DNA from: Myxococcales bacterium
GTDB lineage: Bacteria > Myxococcota_A > Polyangia > Fen-1088
Length of the DNA: 64,000 nt
NCBI GenBank assembly: GCA_022184915.1
Contig: JAGTJU010000002.1
Coordinates: forward strand, 124,001 to 188,000
Direction: 5' to 3'
Below the pieces are notes generated by a model. That model made no database searches. It had not been told where the DNA came from and saw nothing but the letters and a program-made list of their open reading frames with translations. Of the stretch, positions 1 through 9,211 are shown piece after piece. The position numbers and the translations under genes are program-made. Every line of letters starts with the position of its first letter. The first letter of the stretch is position 1.

Positions 1-1346
1 AGCTCCCACGAGGTGACCGCGTCCCGAAAGCGGCGCCATTCCCACCGGCGCGTCGCCACGAAGTGGTCGATGAACGCGGGGGGCAGGATTTCGCGGGCCA
101 GCTGCGAGGTGGCCATCGCCTCCGTGGCCGCCTCGAGCGTGCGGGGCAGACGCGGGGCGTGCTCGTTCACGTAGGCGCTGCCCGTGGTGGGCGGCAACGT
201 CAGCGCAAGCTGATGTCTCACGCCGTACAGGCCGGCGGCCAGGGCTCCCGCGATGGCGAGGTAAGGGTTCACGTCGGCGCCTGGCACGCGCAGCTCGAGC
301 CGGGTCGACTTGGCGCTGCCCGGGATCACGCGCGCAGCGACGGTGCGGTTGTCGAGGCCCCACGACACCTTGGTGGGCGCCCAGAAGCCATCCACGAGCC
401 GCTTGTAGCTGTTCACGGTGGGGGCGAAGAGCGGCAAAATCTCGGGCAGGCAGTGCAGGATGCCCGCCAGATAGCTCTTGAAGGTGGCGCTCATGCGGTG
501 GGGATCTTTGGCGTCGAAAAACACATTTTTTCCCGAGGCCCACAGGCTTTGGTGCAAATGCCCGCTCGATCCGGGGAGCTTGTCGTTCCAGCGCGCCATG
601 AAGGTGGGCATGATGCCGAAGCGCGCCCCGATCTCCTTGGCGGACGCCTTGAAGAGCGTGGCGCGATCGGCGGCCTCGAGCGCATCCGTGTACAGGATGG
701 CGGCCTCGAGCACGCCGGGCCCCGTCTCCGTATGAAGCCCTTCGATGGGAACACCGAAGGCGGCCAAGTCGTCGAGCAGGGCATTGAAAAAGGGAAGATT
801 GCGGCTCGTGCGCAGCAAGGAATAGCCGAACATGCCGGGCGTGAGCGGCGCAAGGTTCGCGTGCTGTTTGTCCCTCAGGCTTTCAGGGCTTTCCTGGAAG
901 TTGAACCACTCGAACTCCATTCCCATCTTCGCCGAAAGCCCTGCCTCTTCGGCCTGCGCGATCACCTCACGCAGCAGGCGGCGCGGGCAGGGGGGCGGGG
1001 GAGCCCCGTCTTTCGCTGCGGGCGCGGCAAAGTCGGCGAGGAAAAAGGGGATCTGTCCATCCCAGGGCACGCGCCGAAACGTGCCGAGATCGACCCGCGC
1101 CTCGGCGTCTGGATACCCCGTGTGCCAGCCGGTGTACGTGATGTCGTCGTAGCAAACGTCGCCGCAATCCCAGCCGAAGATCACGTTGCAAAAACCAAGG
1201 CCCCCTTCGGCTGCTGACAGGAATTTTTCGAGGTGCAGGTACTTGCCCCGCAAAACGCCGTCGATGTCCGTGACCGCCACCTTGACCTTCTGGGTGTCCA
1301 GCCGGCGAAGCTGGTCGAGGATGTTCGGTTTCCCGGCTTTCGACAT
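1..1346 (-). CDS. Glutamine synthetase family protein (3' end off window)
   Basis: Glutamine-synthetase-fold ligase that would join an amine (ammonia or another amine) to glutamate using ATP. Read from ATG at 1346 the frame stays open to the left edge (448 codons), so only about the last 8-10 residues are missing. Visible landmarks are TDIDGVLRGK near the start, the metal-site strand MGMEFEWF (about residue 140), GSSGHLHQSLW (about 256), SYKRLVDGFWAPT (about 310), DNRTVAARV (about 331) and RLELRVPGADVNPYLA (about 345), which follow the order of the family. The usual NRSA..R.P segment is replaced by NRTVAARVI, and the N-terminus resembles gamma-glutamylputrescine synthetase/FluG-type members more than housekeeping GlnA. 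The true substrate therefore cannot be assigned. The gene is divergent from the lipoprotein at 1466, with about 120 bp between them. Confidence 0.85.
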   Translation of the reverse strand, partial: MSKAGKPNILDQLRRLDTQKVKVAVTDIDGVLRGKYLHLEKFLSAAEGGLGFCNVIFGWDCGDVCYDDITYTGWHTGYPDAEARVDLGTFRRVPWDGQIPFFLADFAAPAAKDGAPPPPCPRRLLREVIAQAEEAGLSAKMGMEFEWFNFQESPESLRDKQHANLAPLTPGMFGYSLLRTSRNLPFFNALLDDLAAFGVPIEGLHTETGPGVLEAAILYTDALEAADRATLFKASAKEIGARFGIMPTFMARWNDKLPGSSGHLHQSLWASGKNVFFDAKDPHRMSATFKSYLAGILHCLPEILPLFAPTVNSYKRLVDGFWAPTKVSWGLDNRTVAARVIPGSAKSTRLELRVPGADVNPYLAIAGALAAGLYGVRHQLALTLPPTTGSAYVNEHAPRLPRTLEAATEAMATSQLAREILPPAFIDHFVATRRWEWRRFRDAVTSWE

Positions 1347-1465
1347 GAGTGGCATTATCCCCCCAAGCGCTGCGGCTGCCCAGCACAGAGCCACGAAGGG
1401 GACCCGTGAAGTTCGGAGTCCGCGTCCTCCTGGTGTACGCTGGAACACGAAGGAGAGCCTGGAAA

Positions 1466-3994
1466 ATGTCGGATATGCGCTTAGGTGTGGTTGGGCTTTG
1501 GCTGATGGTGCTCTTGGGCGCCGGCTGCGGGTTCACGGCGCTCGGCGGCGATTCGTCGGAGCCGAACCCCAACACCGGCGGCACGACGGGAACGCCGGGA
1601 ACCGGGAACACGGCGGTGCCTGCAGGGCTCGGCGTGGGGGCACCTTGTGCGATGGATACGCAATGCCGGCGGGGGCTTTCGTGTGCACCGGCCACAGCCA
1701 CGTGCCAGCCCAAAGGCAACTCGGGCCCGGGGGCGTTTTGTTTGCTCTCCGCCGAATGCCTTCCCGACTACCACTGCGCCGTGGGCGTGAGCGCCCAGGG
1801 GCTTCCCGAGACCGCCTGCGCGCCGCGCACGGGCAAGGCGGGCGGCGAGGGCGCTTCCTGCGTGACCGAAGGTGATTGCGCCCCCGGCTTCGCATGTCAG
1901 CTCGAGGGCCTTTCGGGCGGGTGCCGGGCAGCAGGCGCAGGCGATGTGGGCGCCCCCTGCACGGGACCTGTCACCTGCCAGGCGGGGCTTTTGTGCCTGG
2001 CTTCGGTGTGCAGCACCCCTTTGGCGCTCAGGCCCTGGACGGGCGCCACCTGTTCCCAGGCCGAAGAGCCGGTGGCGCAGGTGAAGTTCGAAATCCCCCG
2101 CGCCGCCACGCCGGCCCACCAAGATTTTTTCGCGTTGCCCTTTCCGAACGACGCTCGTCTGAAAAACGGCAAGCTGGACATGAAGAACTTCCCCCGGCCC
2201 GGCGCGGGCGCGCTGCCCTACGATCCCGTGGCCCCTTACCTGGCGGCGATCGAGGCCGACGTCGACGGGGCTTCGCCCAACACCACCGTCTTCTTCCGCT
2301 TTTCGCGCTGGCCGAACACCGCGCGGCTCAGCGAGCCCGGCGTGCTGTCGGTGGTGAATCTTTCGCCCGGTCCTGCCTTCGGTACGGCGCTGGGGTTTGG
2401 GTGGGACGCCACCACGGGGGGGGCGGGCACGGGCACGGGCAGCCGCTACATTTGTCCGCGCTACTTGGCGTTGCGGGTGAGCGGCCGGCTCGAGCCTGGC
2501 GGCACGTACGGGGTTCTCATCAAGGGTCCGCTCAGCGACAAGGACAATCAGGCGTTCGTGCCCGCGAGCGATTTTGCCGCTTTGCTGGCTGACACCTCGC
2601 CGGTGGATCCCGAGCTCGGCGGCCCGTGGGCCCGCTACGCGCCCCTGCGCACCTGGATCAAGGATCCGCGCAGTGGCTTGCAAGCGGCGCCGCTTTTGGG
2701 CGGCACGGTGTTCACGGTGCAAAACTACGAAGCACCCATCCTCGGACTTCACAAGGCCGTTGCGGCGGCGCCGTCCTTTGGGGTCAAGAGCATGGTGAAG
2801 TGCGGCGAGGCCCTCTCGCCCTGCGACGACGGCGTGACGGGGCCCACCAAGCAGCGGGGGTGTCTTGCGCCGCAGGCGGCCTTCGATGAATACCAGGGGC
2901 TCGTGACCATGCCCGTGTTCCAAAAGGGCACGCGTCCCTACGAACGTCCCGAGCAGGGGGGCGGGATCGCTTACGACGCGCAGGGCACGGCCGTGGTCCA
3001 GGGCAGCGAGGATGTGTGCGTGACCGTCACGGTTCCCAAGGGGCCGATGCCCCAGGCCGGCTGGCCTGTCGTCGTTTACGCTCACGGCACGGGGGGCAAT
3101 TACCTTTCGGGGCGCAGCCAGTGGGCACAAGCCTTCGCGGAGGGTACCGCCGGGACGGGGGCGGCCGTGCCGTTGGCGATGATCTCCTACGACGGCGCGT
3201 TGCACGCCACGCGCAAGGGCGTGTCCACCCGCAACGTGGATGAGCTGGTGTTCAACTTCTTGAATCCGCTGTCCGCGCGCGACACGGCCTTGCAGGGGGC
3301 CGCGGATCTTTTTGCCCTGGCCCGCGTTGCCGAGGCTTTTTCCCACGGCGGTGTGAAGTTCGATGCGAGCAAGCTTTACCTTTACGGCCACTCGCAAGGT
3401 GCCAACGCCGCGGCCACGGCCGCGGGCTACGAGGCGCGCTACAAGACGGTGGTGCTTTCGGGCGCGGGAGGGCTTCTTTCGTATTCGCTCACCACGAAGC
3501 AAAAGCCGGTCGACATCAAGGCCGTGCTGCCGGTGGTGCTCGGTGATCAAGTGGAATACGGCAGCGCCGATCCCTTCAAGCGTCCCGAAAACCACCCGCT
3601 CATGGCGGTGCTCCAGCTTTACTTCGATCGCAGCGATCCGGCGAATCTGGCACGGCGTATCGCCGCGGCCCCGCTGGCGCCGCTTCTGCCCAAGCATCTG
3701 CTGCACGTTTACGGTCAGGGCGACACCTTTGCGCCCGAGCCCACGCAGCAACAGCTGGCGCTGGCGGCGGGGCTGCCGGCCGTGGGGGCCGTGGTGAGCG
3801 ACTATCCGGGGCTGCCGAAGGTGCCGGGGCCGGTCAAGGCGAACCTGGGTGGCGTCACCGCCGGGCAACGTCAGTTCTCCCCTGCGGGTTACGACGGCCA
3901 CTTCGTGGGCGCGCAGAATCCTGCGGGACGCACCGCGATCCTGGAAGCGCTCGTCACCTCGGCCCGTGATGGTGTGCCCACGATCTCGCCCTGA
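1466..3994 (+). CDS. Lipoprotein with Cys-rich repeats and alpha/beta-hydrolase domain
   Basis: Predicted 842-residue surface or periplasmic lipoprotein. The start ATG at 1466 is preceded by an AAGGAGA-like site and gives a lipoprotein signal ending in LLGAGC (lipid Cys about residue 21). An upstream in-frame start at 1349 would bury the signal. A Gly/Thr linker is followed by about 150 residues of repeated Cys-rich units (GAPC..D.QC..GLSC, GAFC..SAEC, GASC..GDC) of the kind seen in myxobacterial envelope proteins. The C-terminal half is an alpha/beta hydrolase: VVVYAHGTGG (oxyanion region), nucleophile elbow LYLYGHSQGAN, and a late GYDGHF as the likely catalytic His. The substrate is unknown (esterase or lipase-like). 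A truncated paralogous fragment of this gene lies at 7774-7922. Confidence 0.8.
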   Translation: MSDMRLGVVGLWLMVLLGAGCGFTALGGDSSEPNPNTGGTTGTPGTGNTAVPAGLGVGAPCAMDTQCRRGLSCAPATATCQPKGNSGPGAFCLLSAECLPDYHCAVGVSAQGLPETACAPRTGKAGGEGASCVTEGDCAPGFACQLEGLSGGCRAAGAGDVGAPCTGPVTCQAGLLCLASVCSTPLALRPWTGATCSQAEEPVAQVKFEIPRAATPAHQDFFALPFPNDARLKNGKLDMKNFPRPGAGALPYDPVAPYLAAIEADVDGASPNTTVFFRFSRWPNTARLSEPGVLSVVNLSPGPAFGTALGFGWDATTGGAGTGTGSRYICPRYLALRVSGRLEPGGTYGVLIKGPLSDKDNQAFVPASDFAALLADTSPVDPELGGPWARYAPLRTWIKDPRSGLQAAPLLGGTVFTVQNYEAPILGLHKAVAAAPSFGVKSMVKCGEALSPCDDGVTGPTKQRGCLAPQAAFDEYQGLVTMPVFQKGTRPYERPEQGGGIAYDAQGTAVVQGSEDVCVTVTVPKGPMPQAGWPVVVYAHGTGGNYLSGRSQWAQAFAEGTAGTGAAVPLAMISYDGALHATRKGVSTRNVDELVFNFLNPLSARDTALQGAADLFALARVAEAFSHGGVKFDASKLYLYGHSQGANAAATAAGYEARYKTVVLSGAGGLLSYSLTTKQKPVDIKAVLPVVLGDQVEYGSADPFKRPENHPLMAVLQLYFDRSDPANLARRIAAAPLAPLLPKHLLHVYGQGDTFAPEPTQQQLALAAGLPAVGAVVSDYPGLPKVPGPVKANLGGVTAGQRQFSPAGYDGHFVGAQNPAGRTAILEALVTSARDGVPTISP

Positions 3995-4129
3995 ACCGCT
4001 GCGATGCGGGGGCTTGGCCTCGCGCAGGCCCCGGTCAGGGCAGGCTAGGGACCGAGCCCGCTTTGCGAAGCCGACTTGATGCGTCGGCTCGTTCTTGCCA
4101 TCTCGACCGCTGTGTCCTAGAAGCCGCCC

Positions 4130-5914
4130 ATGACCGATAAAGTTGCGCGCTCTCAGGCTGTTCTCGACAGCTTGCAGGCGGAGTGGAGTGATAAATCGGA
4201 ACTGCTCCTGGTAGCCGTCGTGGTAACGCTCGGTGTTCTCGGCCTCTCGTACTGGCGCCCCTACTGGACTCGGAACCGCTGGTTCGTCCGCCTCGCACTA
4301 GGGGCCACATTGGTCCTAAGCCTTGTCTGCGCGTGGCGGCTTCGTTGGCTGAGCGATGACGCATTCATCTCGTTTAGATACGCCCGTAACTGGGTGGAGG
4401 GACACGGTCTGGTTTTTAACTTGGGCGAAAAGGTTGAGGGGTACACCAATTTCTTGTGGGTCGTGTTGTTGGCCGCTGCGCACTCTCTGGGCGTCGACAT
4501 GCCGACTGCCGCTGTAGTGTTCAGCCTTGGTTTCTCTACGATGGCCCTCTTGCTGACGTACCACCTGGGACGTCGTTGGATGCCAACGCGAAAAATCGCG
4601 TTCGTGTTGCCCGTTGCGTGTATTGCTCTGGCTCTCAACTACACGTGGGCCTCATTTTCGACTGGTGGCCTAGAGACGATGCTTGCTGCGGCGATGGTTC
4701 TGTTGGCTCTCGAGCGAGCCTACGCGGAGCGTCCGCTTCAGGCGGGCCTGGCGAACATAGCTGCAACCATGGCGCATCCCGATCACGCTATCTTCTATGT
4801 AGCGCTTGCCGTCGCCTTGCTCTTGGACCCGAGACGTCGCCGGGGCCTCGTTTGGTACGGACTAGCGTTCGTCCTGGTCTACCTGCCCTACACCGTGTTG
4901 CGCTGGAAGTACTTCGGGGAGTTCTTTCCGAACACGTACTATGCCAAGGCTGGACACCTCGCGAATTTTCCGCAGGGTTGGTTCTACCTCTGGGCTTCCA
5001 CCCTGGCGTGTGGTTTGTGGGCACTGTTACCCTTGTCACTCTACGGGCTTGTGGCCCTCCGGAGCGAGCTAGTGGTTCGCTACACGGCGATCGCAGTCCC
5101 GCTGTATCTGGTCTACGTGGCCAAAATCGGCGGCGACTACATGCTGGGCCGCTTATTGACCCCCATTTTGCCTCTGGTCTTTTTGGTTTCGGAACAGGCG
5201 CTGCTCCACATGACGAGCCGATGGCCTGTGGCTTTGGCCGCAACGGCAAGCTTGTCGTTCGTTCCGCTGGTGGTGCCCGCCAAAGTTATCCCACCGGCTG
5301 AGGTGAAGTGGTACCTCACCGACGAGCGAACCATGTACCCGTTGAAGTCGCTTTCGCCCTTGGAGATAGGCGGTACCACTGCCCATCGAGGCGAAATGCT
5401 TGCGCGGTATCTGGCCAACGAAGGTGTGGAACTCAGCTACGCGGCTTTCGCCATCGGCTATGTGGGATGGCGAACTGGATGGAAGATCGTCGATTTGCAT
5501 GGGTTGATCGACCCCGTTCTGGCGCGAATGCCACTTGTCAAGCGTGGCCGGCCGGGGCATGAGCGCAGTGCTACGGTGCCTTATGTAAAGAGTAAAGACC
5601 CATATATGTCATCGATTCCGTTGTTCGGTCCTGCGCACGCGCAATTGACGTCTGTAACTTTGTTCGATCAAGGCTTCTACTTTGGTCGTTTCTCGGAAAA
5701 GGTTGCCGAAGCCTTGCGTGGGCTGCCTGACGTGAAGTTTACCGATATGCCCTCGTACCTGGACGCCTACATCGAAGACTTGGAGCTGCGCCGAAAGGTT
5801 CCTGATCACTTGCGCCAGGACATGCCGTTCTTCGACGAGTTTTATTTTCGGAACGTTCAGGACGAAGCTCGTCGACAAAAGTTGTTGGCGTATTTAGGTG
5901 GTGTGGGTAACTGA
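4130..5914 (+). CDS. GT-C fold membrane glycosyltransferase-like protein
   Basis: 594-residue polytopic membrane protein with about 10-11 hydrophobic segments and a hydrophilic C-terminal part of about 180 residues. The first loop after the second membrane segment carries SDDAFISFRYARNWVEGHG followed by VFN.GE.VEGYTNFLW. This is the acidic-loop signature of GT-C glycosyltransferases that use polyprenyl-phosphate sugars, best known from actinobacterial arabinofuranosyltransferase AftB-like and related ArnT/PMT-type proteins. The donor and acceptor cannot be read from sequence. Base composition is clearly lower in GC and codon use less biased (TTA, ATA, AAA, TTT codons) than in the flanking genes, suggesting horizontal acquisition. 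No other polysaccharide genes adjoin it. A strong hairpin terminator follows at 5943-5962. Confidence 0.75.
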   Translation: MTDKVARSQAVLDSLQAEWSDKSELLLVAVVVTLGVLGLSYWRPYWTRNRWFVRLALGATLVLSLVCAWRLRWLSDDAFISFRYARNWVEGHGLVFNLGEKVEGYTNFLWVVLLAAAHSLGVDMPTAAVVFSLGFSTMALLLTYHLGRRWMPTRKIAFVLPVACIALALNYTWASFSTGGLETMLAAAMVLLALERAYAERPLQAGLANIAATMAHPDHAIFYVALAVALLLDPRRRRGLVWYGLAFVLVYLPYTVLRWKYFGEFFPNTYYAKAGHLANFPQGWFYLWASTLACGLWALLPLSLYGLVALRSELVVRYTAIAVPLYLVYVAKIGGDYMLGRLLTPILPLVFLVSEQALLHMTSRWPVALAATASLSFVPLVVPAKVIPPAEVKWYLTDERTMYPLKSLSPLEIGGTTAHRGEMLARYLANEGVELSYAAFAIGYVGWRTGWKIVDLHGLIDPVLARMPLVKRGRPGHERSATVPYVKSKDPYMSSIPLFGPAHAQLTSVTLFDQGFYFGRFSEKVAEALRGLPDVKFTDMPSYLDAYIEDLELRRKVPDHLRQDMPFFDEFYFRNVQDEARRQKLLAYLGGVGN

Positions 5915-5942
5915 ACTTAAGGGCGCGTTACGGGGCCGCCAC

Positions 5943-5970
5943 GCGAGGGCACTCGCCCTCGCTCGTTTCT
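5943..5970 (+). terminator. Hairpin terminator after the GT-C gene
   Basis: A perfect 8-bp stem GCGAGGGC / GCCCTCGC with a 4-base loop (ACTC) is followed by a T-rich stretch (TCGTTTCTTTC). It lies 29 bp after the stop of the GT-C gene and ahead of the protease start, so it plausibly ends the upstream transcript. Confidence 0.65.
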
Positions 5971-6014
5971 TTCGTGGTCTGCGCGCGGCAGGTCCTTCAC
6001 AATGACCGTTACCC

Positions 6015-6878
6015 GTGTTCCGAGATCGACCCCGGCGTTCCGCCTGCCGCCGCGCGGAGCACCCCAGGCTCCGCAGGCGCGCGCGCCCCTACCTCCTCGC
6101 TTCGCGGCTTTGGGCGATCCTGGTGGTGGCCGCGTGGGTGGGCGCGTCGTCCGCGGCGTGGGCGGACCCTCAGCCGCGCACCGAGACGCTCCGCCTTTCG
6201 CACCTTCGGAAACGCCTGGAGGGGGAACGAAAGCGCCTTGCGCGGGCCTTCGGCGTCGATGCCGAGCTCGCGCTCTTCGACGACGGCGACGTTCCGAACG
6301 CGATGGCCTTCGGTCGGCAAACCTCTCTTGGTTTTTGGGGGATCATCTACCTCGGCCAAACCCTGCTGATGTCGGATCTAGCCCACCCCGCCAAAGGCCC
6401 CGACGCGCTCCTGGGCATCTTGGCGCACGAGTTTGCCCACGTTCTGCAGGCCCAGCGCGCCTGCCCGCTCGAGGGGGTCGACCGCGAACTCCACGCGGAC
6501 TTTCTCGCCGGATGGTACTGGGCCCGGCGGGCGGGGCCTGCGGGGCGCGTGAGCGCCGTGGCGCGGGCGTTGGCGGACCGGGCCGACGCAGAGCCCCTGG
6601 TGGCCGGCGCGGCGTTTGGGCGCGATCACGGCTCGGCCCTCGAACGAATCACGGCGCTCCTGGCGGGGGTCGCGGCGCGCGCCTTGCGTCTCGAGGCCGC
6701 CTACGAGGCAGGTACGCAGCGTCTTTTGGGGCTGCGCGCCGAGAACGCAGACCTCGCACGCGAAGACGCACCGCTAAAGCGGCGCGCCCACGCTCTCGTG
6801 GAGGAGGTGACCTCCCCAGGACCCGCGCGTCGTCGAGGACTCCGCGAGAGGCGTGAAGCTGCCTTTCGCGGGCCCTGA
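6015..6878 (+). CDS. Secreted M48-like zinc metalloprotease
   Basis: 287 residues from a GTG start at 6015. A long basic N-terminus precedes a hydrophobic signal (LWAILVVAAWVGASSAAWA), so export is likely, with cleavage near AWA-DPQ. The zinc site ILAHEFAHVLQ (HEXXH, about residue 139) is followed about 20 residues later by RELHADFLAGWYWARR, which supplies the third ligand and matches the E..AD..AG pattern of M48-type and related neutral zinc peptidases. The preceding NAMAFG and GIIYLGQ strands fit an edge strand next to the active site. The C-terminal 80 residues are charged and helical. The substrate is unknown, and the exact start is uncertain because of the long n-region. Confidence 0.7.
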   Translation: MFRDRPRRSACRRAEHPRLRRRARPYLLASRLWAILVVAAWVGASSAAWADPQPRTETLRLSHLRKRLEGERKRLARAFGVDAELALFDDGDVPNAMAFGRQTSLGFWGIIYLGQTLLMSDLAHPAKGPDALLGILAHEFAHVLQAQRACPLEGVDRELHADFLAGWYWARRAGPAGRVSAVARALADRADAEPLVAGAAFGRDHGSALERITALLAGVAARALRLEAAYEAGTQRLLGLRAENADLAREDAPLKRRAHALVEEVTSPGPARRRGLRERREAAFRGP

Positions 6879-6897
6879 CGAACACGTGGCCTTGCCG

Positions 6898-7662
6898 TTA
6901 CGGCTGTGGGCTGGCGCCGGCGGCGCTGCGTATGGACTGGACCCAATCGGTACGCCCCACGCGATAAAACTCGACCGTGACGAACTGTCCGGGCAAGAGG
7001 CTCTCGATTTCACCCGGGTGGGCCTGCAAGGTCATGTCCTTTTCGGAGGACGTGCTGAGGGTCAACGTTCCCTTGGTTTTGTCGAGCTCACGAATGTCGC
7101 CGGTGGCTTGTCCGGTGCGACCGAACTGGCGGCCCCGGGCCTGCTGGTCCATGTGGGAGGCAAGCCACGTCGTGTCGCCGTACACCGCAAACGGCGCCTG
7201 AATCTGCTCGCCGGTGCGCAGGCCCGCGATCTGGTTGGGCTTGGCCATGTACTTCGACGAGCCCTCAGGCGTTTTGATGGTCACCTCGCCCTTTTGAAAG
7301 TCGACCTTGCTGATCTCCCCTTGCACGTTGCCCTGCACGGCCACCTTTGCGGTTTGCGCCGAGGGGTTTTGCGCCCGACGGCCTTGCAGGCCCTGCATGC
7401 CTTCGGTGCCCTTGGGAGCCGGCTGCCCCTGGCCTTCCATATCCTGTCCCGTCATGGCCTCACCGCGCGGGCTCTGTCCCGTCGTGCCCTGAGGCGCCCG
7501 CTGTTGTCGACCCTGCATGCCCGCCTGCCCTGCGCTTCCTTGCGACCCCTGTTCGCGTTGCTGCATGCCTTCCTGCGTGGCCAGCTTTTCCGCGAAGGCT
7601 GCCCCCGTGACCGTGAGAACCGCTGCCCCCAGCGCCGTGGCCATGAATCCGTTGTATCTCAT
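6898..7662 (-). CDS. Secreted Gln/Gly-rich protein of unknown function
   Basis: 254 residues with a short signal peptide (MATALGAAVLTVTGAAFA). The next 80 residues are very rich in Gln, Gly, Met and Arg, with repeated GMQ/GQ/QG units and probably disordered. The C-terminal half contains two related segments, GEISKVDFQKGEVTIKTPEG and GDIRELDKTKGTLTLSTSSE, each followed by a loop and a second strand block (L.TGEQIQ, LLPGQFVTVEF). They look like a tandem small beta-domain repeat. A good ribosome site (AGGGGGGA) precedes the ATG at 7662. No family was recognised with confidence; a periplasmic role is inferred only from the signal. It converges with the protease gene. Confidence 0.7.
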   Translation of the reverse strand: MRYNGFMATALGAAVLTVTGAAFAEKLATQEGMQQREQGSQGSAGQAGMQGRQQRAPQGTTGQSPRGEAMTGQDMEGQGQPAPKGTEGMQGLQGRRAQNPSAQTAKVAVQGNVQGEISKVDFQKGEVTIKTPEGSSKYMAKPNQIAGLRTGEQIQAPFAVYGDTTWLASHMDQQARGRQFGRTGQATGDIRELDKTKGTLTLSTSSEKDMTLQAHPGEIESLLPGQFVTVEFYRVGRTDWVQSIRSAAGASPQP

Positions 7663-7743
7663 TGCGTTGTCCCCCCTGTTCTCGTGATGCGCCCGATCCG
7701 CACCGTCGCGGTTCGCCGGGTCTGACTGTATCCGGCAGGTTTC

Positions 7744-7777
7744 TGCAATCCGGCGGCCAAGCCCAGGGGGTGATCGA
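7744..7777. repeat. 34-bp direct repeat, copy 1
   Basis: This copy begins TGCAATCCGGCGGCCAAGCC and continues CAGGG.G.GATC.A. It matches 10117-10150 in the same orientation at 31 of 34 positions. It ends where the hydrolase pseudogene fragment begins and lies upstream of an accessory patch that the second copy closes. Confidence 0.7.
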
Positions 7778-7922
7778 CATCAAGGCCGTGTTGCCGGTGG
7801 TGCTCGGTAATCAAGTGGAATACGGCAGCGCCGGGCTACGTCAGTTCTCCCCCGCCGGTTACGATGGACACTTCTCGGGCGCACAGAATCCCGCTGGGCG
7901 TACCGCGATCCTGGAAGCCCTG
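7774..7922 (+). pseudogene. Internally deleted fragment of the 1466-3994 hydrolase gene
   Basis: Bases 7774-7832 correspond to 3510-3568 of the lipoprotein hydrolase gene, and 7833-7922 continue directly with the sequence corresponding to 3863-3952. A 294-bp block (98 codons) is missing, and the reading frame is kept across the junction: DIKAVLPVVLG then RQFSPAGYDGHF. Differences from the parent are mostly synonymous, so the source paralogue was once under selection. The stretch has no start or signal and loses homology after LEAL, so it is read as a gene remnant, not a working gene. The rest of 7663-8003 shows no gene. Confidence 0.8.
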
Positions 7923-8003
7923 CGACCGGGGGGCGGGCACACCAGGGGTCTTTCTCAATGCGTTCGGTGTGTTTAATTCTGCCATAAGGTCCTCTTGCGC
8001 ACA

Positions 8004-9191
8004 TTACTTGGGCATGTCGGTGGTGACGACGTATACCACTGACGGTCTCGGTCTTCTCGGGAACCGGCGGGTGCGGAACACGCTGGACACGCAAGGAAAG
8101 AGCCGGTCGTCCTTCTTGGGATTGTTCATGGCTCCGCCATCCACCGCCGCTACGACGCCCGCGGGCGTGACCTTCATGCTGGCGGCAAGATAGCCCACCC
8201 TCAGATTGTGCAGGCGTTCGCGGGCCTCGTCGAAGCACTTGATGACGGTGGGTAGGGCCGGAGCGAGAGTCTCCTGCACCTGTTTCTCAGACAGTGGCCC
8301 ATCAGAGCGCACGTCGAAAATCACGCGCGGGGGGCCACGTCGATTGGCGGCTTCCGCCTTGAGGCGCCAGTGCTCGCGAGGGTCCTCGCGTAGCTGCCGG
8401 GGCAGGTAGCAGCTGGTTTGGTAGTAGATGCGACCCAGGTACTTCTGGGCGAGCTCCGAACGGACCGGGGGATCTGGTTGCGCGGCCAGTGCCTTCATCA
8501 GGTCGGCGCCGCCTTCGGCCTGCAGGCCCAGACCGAGACAGTTCTGGGGATCGACGTCGGGTGCGAGGCATCGCTCCCAGCCCTCGTCGCCGCACAGGAG
8601 CTTGGCGTCGTGGTCGCGTTTGTCTTCGATGGACCAGAGATAATGAACGGCGCCTCCAGGGGCAAGCGCTTCGGGTGCAGCGAACGCGGCTCCGAGCGAG
8701 AGGAAGTTCCCTTCAGGGGTGAGCCGTCCGACCTGCACAGTGCCCCAGGAGCCGGCACACTCGGGACGCGTGGCATGCCTGAGGCGAGTCCCGTTCCCAT
8801 GTCCTTTTTCGTCGAATTTTCCGATCGTCCAGAGAGTTTTCCACTCGCAATCTATCGGGACCTGGATACGAAACTCGCGCCAGCGGCGGAACGATTTGGC
8901 ATCGCAGGAACGGTACTCATCCGTAGAACTGTCACATGTTATCCCGAGGTATCGTAGAAGTGGGTCGCCTTCCAGGGGAGCATCGGGAATGGCTACCGAC
9001 GGAAGAGCGGGGTCATTGGATGCCCCAACCTCCTCGAAGCACTCCTCACGCTTCAACAGGTCGTCACAGCTTTGGGCTGCCCTCTCGGCGATATCTTCAA
9101 GCTCTGCCACGTGCTTCTTTGTAATGGGGTAAGGATATTCTCTCGAGCAGGCGGCGACCACGACAGCAAAGACGAGGCAGCAACGTGGCAC
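8004..9191 (-). CDS. Lipoprotein with AgmX-like C-terminal domain
   Basis: 395 residues from a GTG start at 9191, with GGGAG about 10 bases upstream. The N-terminus is a short lipoprotein signal with lipobox VVAAC, followed by a Cys-rich region of unknown fold (SCDDLLKREEC, ITCDSS, YRSCDAK). The last about 100 residues (KCFDEARERLHNLRVGYLAA, then VTPAGVV, then FPCVSSVFRTRRFP, then VVYVVTT) follow the layout of the AgmX/PglI C-terminal domain common in Myxococcota: Cys, beta strand, G-V, late Cys, F-P-strand. Such domains occur in envelope and motility proteins, and the molecular role is not established here. It lies inside the repeat-flanked patch, and its GC looks lower than that of the flanking core genes. 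Confidence 0.65.
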   Translation of the reverse strand: MPRCCLVFAVVVAACSREYPYPITKKHVAELEDIAERAAQSCDDLLKREECFEEVGASNDPALPSVAIPDAPLEGDPLLRYLGITCDSSTDEYRSCDAKSFRRWREFRIQVPIDCEWKTLWTIGKFDEKGHGNGTRLRHATRPECAGSWGTVQVGRLTPEGNFLSLGAAFAAPEALAPGGAVHYLWSIEDKRDHDAKLLCGDEGWERCLAPDVDPQNCLGLGLQAEGGADLMKALAAQPDPPVRSELAQKYLGRIYYQTSCYLPRQLREDPREHWRLKAEAANRRGPPRVIFDVRSDGPLSEKQVQETLAPALPTVIKCFDEARERLHNLRVGYLAASMKVTPAGVVAAVDGGAMNNPKKDDRLFPCVSSVFRTRRFPRRPRPSVVYVVTTDMPK

Positions 9192-9211
9192 GTCTCAGGC
9201 TCCCCATAGCG

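Noticed and set aside
1481-3901. 806-codon open frame on the minus strand
   Set aside because: It lies fully antisense to the hydrolase gene and is rich in Arg/His/Pro without any domain; a shadow of high-GC coding.
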